Source of the DNA: Oenanthe sinensis
Lineage: Eukaryota > Streptophyta > Magnoliopsida > Apiales > Apiaceae
DNA length: 64,000 nucleotides
Direction of reading: 5' to 3'
NCBI GenBank assembly: GCA_028671895.1
Contig: CM053802.1
Span: forward strand, 19,847,631-19,911,630
The notes beneath the pieces are model-generated. The model saw only the letters and a program-made list of their open reading frames with translations. It searched no databases and was not told the DNA's origin. This document shows positions 56,291-64,000 of the stretch, piece by piece. The translations under genes and the position numbers were made by a program. The first letter of the stretch is position 1; each line of letters opens with the position of its first letter.

Positions 56291-59142
56291 CATCTTGGGC
56301 ATTGAATGACCATCCTTTAGGGCTATATCTTTCCAGATAAAAGATGGAGAGATAGTAGGCTCTTCATCAGCAAAGATATGAGAAAGAGAATCATCAAAGT
56401 CTGCATTAGGAACATCTACAACAACATTAGTACCAGGTGCATCAGAGTTTGTAACTGTAGAGATAGGTTGAATAGCAGAGTTTGTTTCTGGTATACTCTA
56501 TGCACCTGTAGAAAGAATAGAACAATCTAAGACACACTTTTCTTTTAAAGTAATCTCATTACTTCTCACATCACACATCTCATGACTTTCAATAGTCAGA
56601 GTTTGCTCACTAGAAGTAACTACCTTCTTTCTCATATCTAACTCTCTTTTACCAGAACTAATGTCTGCCTCTCTATTTCATTTTTATTTTTCACACATTT
56701 TACCTCAGTCTCACAAGAAAAGATCAAATCACAATGTCCTACAGAAATAAGAGGTGGTTGAGAAGAGGTGTCTGTGGTCACATGAATAAAGGGTTCCCTT
56801 CCAGGACTATCCATGGTTATTCCAGCAGTAAAAGATACAAGTCTAAATTATGAACTTATGTTATCAGAGTATGAAACTTCTGATAAAAGGTCAGAGTTTA
56901 TACCTTGTAAATTTGTAGAGGTTGATGGAGTGTCCATTGGCTTTGCAGAAAGTGGTTGCACCAGGATTGCATCAGAGAGTGTCAAAGGAGTAGCATCAGA
57001 GTTTGGTGTCTCAGCATGAGTAACAGTGGATTCAGAGTTTAGCTAATGTTCCTTGTCTTGGTCTGCAATCACATTGGTGGTGATTCATTCTTGTGGGACC
57101 AGAGTCTGTGTAATAGCTGTTTCACCACTTTGATGTGAATGTTCTTATGTGCTAGACTCTGCCAGAGTTTGGCCTTTAACATCAGAAATAACAGGATCTG
57201 CAGTCAGAGTTTGTTTACCTCCATCCAAACTTTGATTGGATGGTTCTTGTGTGGCTGGGGCCTTAACAACTTCTTTAACCCTTTGAGCTGAAGGTTCTTG
57301 TGGGCTGTACCCCTGATCCATGTTGGCTTCATCTGCTGGTAGATTGGCTTCTGTTGAACTTTGATCAACAGGTTCTTGTGGGTCTGGCCTTTCAAAGACA
57401 GCTACCTCACTTTGAGAGATAAATTCTGGTATGTTTAGGACAAAAGAGACTATTTGCTTCCTTTTCCTGGAGAAAACCATGGAATCATTCTTTCCTTCTT
57501 CCATGGCATCAACATCTTGAGCTCTTGGAGCAACCATGTTTGTAGCAACCTTAGCAGCTAGTTCACTCACCGGTGCATAAGATAATTCAAGTATCCTCTT
57601 AGGTGGTGAGTTGGTAGGGGAATCAGAGACTACTACTGGGCCTGATGATTGAGCAATATCAACATTTTACGTATTAGGATTGTCATCATCATTTTTATCC
57701 TAGCATTTCTCATCAACAATTTCACTGTCAGTCCCTGTTACTTTTTTATCTTTACTTGGTACCTCATTTGAAGCACCTTCCAAGGTGATTACAGGAATGG
57801 TAAAATGATTAACATGAGGAGAGGTCTTGATTTGATTTATCACCTTACTCATATATGATTTCTTCATCGACACTAAACTCTCTTCTATAGAGCAGTAACA
57901 TCAGAATTTACAGCATCAGAGTTTAGTTATTCAGAATTTGCAGCCTCAATTGGAGAAATATACTATGAGATTTTGGCTTTAACTAGTATCCTCTTCTTCT
58001 TAGCAGGCTCTAACACATGATTGACATAAAATTGCTTCATGAATGAAACAAGGGGAATTTCTGAGGCAGGCTTGACAGATTTCTTTAGAGGAAAAACCAT
58101 GCCTTCAGCACTATCATCAGAGTCATTGTGCTCATCAATCAACTTTCTTCTTCTTGGAGGAGACTTAGCCATATATTTTCCCTTGCTTTTGAGGCCTGAG
58201 ACCTATTCCTGAGTGGTGTATTTTGCAACTGATGCCTGTTGGGAGACACTAGAGGTTGGCAGAGTTTATGTATCAGTATTGGTGGGTTAAAGGTAAACTT
58301 AGATCCTCAGTCACTGAGAGGAACTCACTTCCATACACAGTAGGCAAAGTCTAATGTAGAAAATGCCTGACCTGTGCAGGATATAATAATTCAGATAATG
58401 ATGCCCCTCTCTTGGCATCCTTCTTGCCAACTCAGTAAACAACCTCTTATTAATTTGAAACACAGGCAAACCGAAGTCATTTTTAAAATTTACATCAGGC
58501 AACAAATGAATAAAAATAAGCTGCAAAAATCTAGCATAATAAACAGTCATTCTATCATCATTAAGCTTTACAACTATTTCCTAATAATCATGCATGCAAT
58601 ATTAGAGCTTTTGTTGTGGGTCAGAGAATACCCAATTTGTAGAGAGAGTCAGGGGATTGCATCAAAGTTGGTGCATTTGGCAGTGAAATCCCTTGTGATG
58701 CCATCAAAGAAGAAACTTCATTCCTTCCTTAAACGAGGCCTAGTGAGACTGCCCAGCATTTTCAGCAACCCATGTAGCCTAACTGTCGAAAGAATGACCT
58801 GATTGTGCTGTCATTCTCAAGATCATCATATTCTTTAAGCTCTGGAAGATGAAGAGCTTGACGTACCACAACAAGAGTGATAACATGTTTGTCATTGCAA
58901 GTGAAAGTCAGAGTTGGTTCCATGTCATCACCAGCATCATTAAACTTTGTTGTAGACCATATTTGTATCACAACCCTTGCTGAGATTGTTTTGGGGTTTT
59001 GCAAAGCATACCCAACAGTGCTGTGAGCAAGAAGGTCCTGTATAACGTGAAAGTCAGGATTTTCATCTATCTTATAAAGAAGAGAACAATAGTTATTGGG
59101 TACAAAGTTGTAGGGACTGAATGTAAGATTCTTGGAGGCCAT
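56291..59142 (-). pseudogene. Element C downstream (env-position) reading frame, N-terminal half
   Basis: The frame opens MASKNLTFSPYNFVPNNYCS at 59142 and is open to 58762, with HVIQDLLAHSTVGYALQNPK, RQALHLPELKEYDD and IRSFFRQLGYMG. The LP.L..Y....I..FF...GY pattern is shared by a group of uncharacterised plant retroelement proteins. It continues past stops with YYARFLQLIFIHLLPDVNF, LPVFQINKRLFTELA, a basic PPRRRKLIDEHNDSDDSAEG, and a long low-complexity part with repeated NSD and QSL/QTL motifs. With the half at 37457-39321 the original frame was about 4.7 kb, far larger than a usual env-like frame. Function unknown. Confidence 0.6.
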
Positions 59143-59725
59143 TGCAGTTGATTTTTAAAGCTTGTAAAGTTTTGAGAGACTTAGGGTTTTGAAAGAGAAC
59201 GAGAGAAAATAAAAGTGAAGAGTTTAAATTCAAAGTATAGAATATAAATGAGTTAAACTATTCCCTTTTAATAAGGCTCGAAACCTATAGTGGGACACGT
59301 GGCAGCAGATTAGAGGATTATAAATGATTGAAAAAAATTCTTAAACTACAGCAGATGTGTGTGTATATGTGTACATGTATTAATGCATAATATGAACAGT
59401 TTTTCGTGACACACACGCGCATCCAAGGCTACTCCAATCAGAGACTAGCAATTATAACGTCACAAACGTAAATGTGATGTCACATGAATAAATCAATAAT
59501 AAATATTTATTTGAAAACAAATAAATATTTTAATGTTAACTTATTGACTACGAATCAAAGACTACAGTGTCTGATATCAGACTTTATCAAATATTTTGAC
59601 AGTATTTACCACATACTTTGACATAGATTATCACATACTCTGACATAGTTTATCACATACTCTAATGGTAAATGATATCATAATTTGTAAGTACTGATTC
59701 AATTATCAAAGTTTAATAGAGGCTG
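59143..59725 (-). promoter_or_regulatory. Promoter-like spacer between pol and the downstream frame of element C
   Basis: On the minus strand, upstream of ATG 59142 are a G-box CCACGTGTCCCA (plus about 59290-59302), an AT-rich TTATTAAAAGGG, a pyrimidine-rich TTTCTCTCGTTCTCTTTC leader and AAACCCTAAG. Tandem ~30-bp repeats of ACATACTCTGACATAGTTTATC lie at 59625-59670. This is the layout of a plant promoter and 5' UTR, suggesting the downstream frame had its own transcript. Expression is not shown. Confidence 0.4.
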
Positions 59726-61568
59726 TTAATCTGCTGGTTGTCCTTGAACTCCTGCTACTATTACCAACTCATTTACTAATCTTATAAATATTGCTTCACA
59801 CAAAGGCTTGGTTAAAATTTCTGCTAGCTGCTGATCAGTTGGAACAAAATGAATTTCAATTGTTCCTTCCATGACATGTTCCCTAATAAAATGATATCTG
59901 ATACTAATGTACTTTGTCATAGACTGCTGAATTAAATTTCATGTCATTACAATTACACTTTAGTTATCACAATAGATAAGAATTTTAGAAAAATTTAAAC
60001 CATAGTCCAACAGCTGATTTTTCATCCACAGAATTTGAGCACAACAACTTCCAACAGTAATATACTCTGCCTCTACAGTTGATGTTGAGATGGATTTTTG
60101 CTTATTATTGAACTAGGAAACAATTTTTCCTCCTAAAAATTGACAAGTGCCACTAGTGCATTTTCTTGTTTATTTTGCATCCTGCAAAATCATGATTTGA
60201 ATAACTTATAAGTTTAAAATAAAGTTCTCTAGGATACCATAATCCAAGATTAATGGTGCCTTTGAGATATCTAAAAATCCTCTTAACAACAATCAAATGA
60301 TGATCCATTGGATTTGTCTGAAATCTAGCACAAAGACAAGTTGCAAACATGATATCTGGCCTGCTTGTAGTCAAGTAAAGGAGCGAGCCAATCATACCTC
60401 TATAGGTTTTTAAATCAACAGGATCACTAGTATCTTGATCCAACTTGGTTGTTGTGGCCATGAGAGGAGTTGCAATAGCAGATTCTAGTATGTTGAATTT
60501 TGTCAACAGATTTCTTGTATACCTGGACAGATTGATGAAGATGCCCTCTTCAGTTTGTTTAACTTGTAATTCCAAGAAATAGATCATCTCTCTCATCATA
60601 CTCATTAGATACTTGGACTGCATTAGCTTGGAAAATCTTTCACATAATTTCTTATTAGTAGACCCAAATATTATATCATCAACATATATTTGAACTAGTA
60701 AAAAGTCCTTACCTTGATTCCTATAAAACAAGGTTTTATCAACTGTATCTATAGTGAATCCACTTTCTAGTAAAAATTGACTCAGAGTTTCATACCATGC
60801 CCTAGGAGCTTGTTTAAGTCCATACAATTCCTTTTTTAACTTGTATAATTGATTTGGATATTTTGGATGTATAAATCCAAGAGGTTATTCAATATAGAAT
60901 TTTTCTTTAAGTTCTCAATTTAGAAATGCACTATTAACATCCATCTGGTAGACTTTGAATTTCTTGTGTGCGGCATAAGCAAGAAAAATTCTGATTGCTT
61001 CTAGTCTAGCAACATGTGCAATGGTCTCATCATAGTCAATGTCTTCTTGTTTAGAATAGCCCTTGACAACTAGTCTTGCTTAATTTCTTATTTTGATTCC
61101 ATCAGAGTCTGTCTTATTCCTGAAAACCCATTTGGTGCCACCAATAGATCTATTCTTTGGTCTTGGAACAAGAGTCCACACTTCATTCCTCTTAAATTCA
61201 TTTAAATCATCTTGCATTGCAGTATCCCAATCTGCATCTTTAAGAGCATCTTCAACTTTCTTTGGCTTTGTCTGAGATAGAAAGTTATGATACAAATATT
61301 CATTCTGAGTTGATTTCCTTATCTGAATGCAAGTATTTGGATTACCAATTATCATGTTTGGTGATTGATCCTTGGTCCATTTTCTGATGTGAGAAAAATT
61401 CCTTGAACTAGATGCTCCCCCATTATTTCTGGCATCATAAAATGATTCCTTAGTAGATGTTGATCCTCCCCTAAAAGTTGTTCTTACTTCAAAGTTTGCA
61501 TTATTAAAATTCGAGTTATCAAAGTCTATGTCTTTCAGAGATTGATCAGACTCAGATATTTCAATCAC
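59726..61568 (-). pseudogene. Element C RT and RNase H, disrupted
   Basis: The linker and RT entry at 61568-61080 read MQDDLNEFKRNEVWTLVPRP and GGTKWVFRNKTDSDG. After stops, YQMDVNSAFLN follows. Then an open frame (60827-60153) has MYGLKQAPRAWYETLSQFLL, LVQIYVDDIIFGSTN (catalytic YVDD intact), MSMMREMIYFLELQVKQTEE and RPDIMFATCLCARFQTNP. RNase H is degraded (YSNHDFAGC where the family has YSDADYAGC). The end at 59920-59726 reads IRYHFIREHV and HFVPTDQQLAEILTKPL. Confidence 0.88.
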
Positions 61569-63060
61569 ATAAGTTATTCCAATAATCTCTGTGGAGGATT
61601 GATGTTGCTCCCCCTCAACATGTACAGTATCTTCATTTGTAATCTCTGTTTCTTCAGAGTTTTAAGAATCAGGGTTTAGAGGATCAGTGTTTGTGTCCTC
61701 AGCGTCTTTCTTGTCTTTCTTCCTCCTCCCTACAACTAATAAATTAAAAAGTCTCATAACATGACCGATCAATAGAAATACTCCACCCTTGTCACTGTGA
61801 TCTTAGTTTCATCAAATGAGACATTTATGGATTTCATGACTGCTCTTGTTCTTAAGTTGTACACTTTAAAGGCCTTTGAAGAAGTTTTTGAGGTTTTAGA
61901 GTACCCAATAAAAATGCCTCCATCTGCTTTCAGTTCAAACTTTTTGAACTGTTTAGGACGTGTCTTTAAAATATAACACTTGCTTCCTTCATTTCATCAT
62001 TTCATAAGGAGTTTTTCTATACTTGGTGATCAATGTACAATTCTGAGTAATGCAAGTAGTGTTCACAGCTTCTGCTCAGAAGTAAGTATGAAGTTTTGCT
62101 ACTTCCAGCATAGTTCTAGCAGCTTCATTGAGAGTTCTATTTTTCCTTTCAACTACATCATTTTGCTGATGTGTACCAGGTGTTGAAAATTGTTGCTTTA
62201 TCCATTTGGTTGTACATAATTATTCCAGTATAGAATTTTTTAACTCTGTCCCGTGACACTCCTTAGAATCTTCACTTTGAGTGTTCATCCATTTTCAATC
62301 ATAGTGATACGATCAAAAATGATCTCAGCTGTTTCATCCTTCTTGTGTATTCATCAACTATCACTAGAGTATACTTCTTCTTTCCAACTGACGTTATATT
62401 GACAGGACCAAAAAGATCAAGATGTAGCATATGGAAGGGTTCTTCAATTGAAGACTTAGTCTTGCTTTTGAAGGATGACTTTTTTTTCCTTTTGACATGA
62501 CTCACAGAGGCCATCAGGATGGAATTGAGCTTTAACAAGACCTCTCATAAGATCCTTTCTCACCAGTTCATTTATATTGCCAAAATTCAAATGACACAAC
62601 TTTTTGTGCCAATTCTAGCTTTCCATTGAAGTTGTTTTTCCAAGGAGATAAGTTAATGGTCCCTAAAAGTTTATTTCCAAGCGAGCTTCAAATAGGTTAT
62701 TATGTCTATGGCCAGTGAGAACTACTTTACCACTCCTTTTGCTTTTGACTTCACAATGCGTTTCTTGAAATTCCACAGAATAACCTTTATCTGTCATTTG
62801 ACTCACACTCAACAGGTTGTGCTTGATTCCTTCAATTAGAGCTACATTTTCAATGATGATATTGTCATATCCCAGTGTTTTTCCTATGTTGTCATCTCAA
62901 TAAGACATGCTGGGCCATCATTCTCCTTAAACTCTGAAAGTAGAGATTTATTTCCAGTCATGTGTGCAGAACATCCACTATCAATCACTAGGATATTTTT
63001 CTTGTTTCCCTGTAATCATATTTGTAACTTAATTAGAGGATTTGAGGACCCAAACAAGTT
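61569..63060 (-). pseudogene. Element C protease and integrase, disrupted
   Basis: The protease motif VIDSGCSAHMTG is intact on the minus strand near plus 62955-62995. The integrase start is in the frame 62538-62299 with HLDLFGPVNITSVGKKKYT and VIVDEYTR. The next ten or so residues of the family (FTWV...) are missing, and the catalytic RSD box is not readable. QNDVVERKNRT-like remnants and FIGYSKTSKAFKVYN-like sequence follow towards 61850. There are many stops. Confidence 0.75.
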
Positions 63061-64000
63061 TGGATCCTTTCTTTTTAACATTATTAACTTTTGTAGCATA
63101 AGTAACTTTATCAGAGTTTAAGTTCAAAGAGTTTGCATTTTCAGAGTTTGTTTTCTTCTATCAGCTTTTACAACATACTTTTGTTTTGCAATATTCATAG
63201 AGGAAATAGGAGTTTTATTCAAATGAGGCAAATGTTCATAATAGTTAAAATACAGACTATGATATTCTTTACAAGTGTAAATAGAATGCCATCAGCTACC
63301 ACAATAAAAACAAGGATTTTGTGGCTTATATTTAGTCTGTTTCCTAACTTCTGATTTAGGTCTCTCAGGTTCCTTCTTTTTATTCTACCTGTAGTTAATA
63401 GCAAGATGATTAGAATTACCACAAGTGAAATAGATTTTTCTAGGTGCATCAGGAATATTCTTAAAATCAATCTCCTTAGATATTCCTACCATTCCATTCC
63501 TATTTCTTTTCACTCTTTTAGGCTTATTCTTGTTGTTGACATAATTTATCTTTTCCTTAAGTTGTTTTTGAGAAAGACAACCAATATTTATTGGTTTATC
63601 ATCTGACATACTAGTTTCTTTGTTTTTGGAAGCGTTAGAACCCTTATAAAAAATGTTTGTTCCATTACTAGCCCTAACAAAGTTAACATGTTTATTCAAC
63701 TTTTCATTAACTCTTGTGTGTGTCTTTGCAGTATTTTTATTTCTCTTTTCACTATCAGACTCATAACCTAAAGCAGATATCCAGTTCTTGTCTGCTAAAA
63801 TTTCCTGAACCTTTTTACCATAGTTTTTCTAGACTCTGAAGGTTTCTTTTTCTTTGGCTAATTCAGCTTTTAGATAAGTAACTTGAATTTCTAACTAAGT
63901 TTACATGTGTATAGCCCTTTCACAAGATTTCTTAGTATCTGACATTTGCACAAGTTCAAATTCAAGGAAATCATTTTTAATAGATAACTTTTGAATTTCA
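63061..64000 (-). pseudogene. Element C Gag, C-terminal part, continues beyond the window
   Basis: Two zinc-knuckle remnants are visible: FTCGNSNHLAINYR near 63385-63430 (final Cys lost to Tyr) and PCFYCG..WHSIYTC near 63260-63330. Lys/Arg/Asn-rich sequence surrounds them (NNKNKPKRVKRNRNG). Stops interrupt the frame. The N-terminal Gag lies beyond 64000. Confidence 0.7.

Larger units (their letters stand above)
36712..64000 (-). mobile_element. Element C: Sirevirus-like Ty1/copia retrotransposon, truncated by the window end
   Basis: On the minus strand the order is Gag zinc knuckles (63.3-63.5 kb), protease (about 62.97 kb), integrase (62.5 kb), RT and RNase H (61.6-59.7 kb), a long downstream reading frame (59,142-56,291 continuing 39,321-37,457), a purine tract (37225-37235) and the 3' LTR (36712-37224). 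Element B interrupts the downstream frame. RT has IYVDDIIFGSTN followed by MSMMRE, a signature of the Sirevirus lineage. The 5' LTR lies beyond 64,000. All frames carry stops. Confidence 0.8.

Noticed and set aside
58374..58802. 142-residue plus-strand frame
   Set aside because: It is antisense to the element C downstream frame, which has the recognisable pattern.

Overview
This window is nuclear DNA of a flowering plant, most likely a eudicot. The evidence is AT-rich introns with GT/AG borders, plant-type Ty1/copia LTR retrotransposons, a tRNA-derived SINE, CACTA and pogo-like MITEs, and exons of two plant gene families. I cannot fix the species. One gene is intact; almost everything else is transposon or transposon-eroded sequence.

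Positions 1-12,240 hold one complete minus-strand gene, a MAPR4-like cytochrome-b5/steroid-binding protein. I read it as eight exons from 12,195 down to 661, with consensus splice borders, compatible phases and 241 residues. Its introns are packed with mobile DNA: a 1.9-kb foldback element whose two arms each carry a captured SNF2-helicase exon (2,453-4,361), a small non-autonomous LTR element with an initiator-Met primer site (6,277-8,174), a Ty3/gypsy gag remnant (8,587-9,118) and a SINE (9,119-9,252). Positions 12,240-16,981 are AT-rich intergenic DNA with a pogo/Tigger-like element (13,973-14,595) and a long-TIR element with 7-bp target duplications (15,773-16,637).

Positions 16,982-33,949 hold the first exon of an ER-lumenal HSP70-17-type chaperone. 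It is a pseudogene with frameshifts and stops, split by a Ty1/copia element (element A, 17,692-33,927). The exon resumes immediately after the element and ends at a splice donor. A is itself split by an opposite-strand copia element (D1, 21,511-30,097). A's LTRs carry an array of hairpins. The sequence just inside its 5' LTR is not a standard tRNA primer site but is complementary to a segment of its own LTR.

Positions 33,950-36,711 are mostly featureless, with a 172-bp CACTA MITE and one possible orphan exon. From 36,712 to the window end lies a large minus-strand Sirevirus-like copia element (C; its 5' LTR is outside the window). C has gag-pol and then a second long, degraded reading frame downstream of pol, in the env position, preceded by promoter-like sequence. 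Inside that downstream frame sits a plus-strand Sirevirus-like element (B, 39,322-56,290, perfect 5-bp duplication CATCT). Inside B's pol sits a second D-family element (D2, 43,476-51,864). The order of events is therefore C, then B, then D2, and separately HSP70 exon, then A, then D1. All retroelement reading frames contain stops or frameshifts, so none looks autonomous today.
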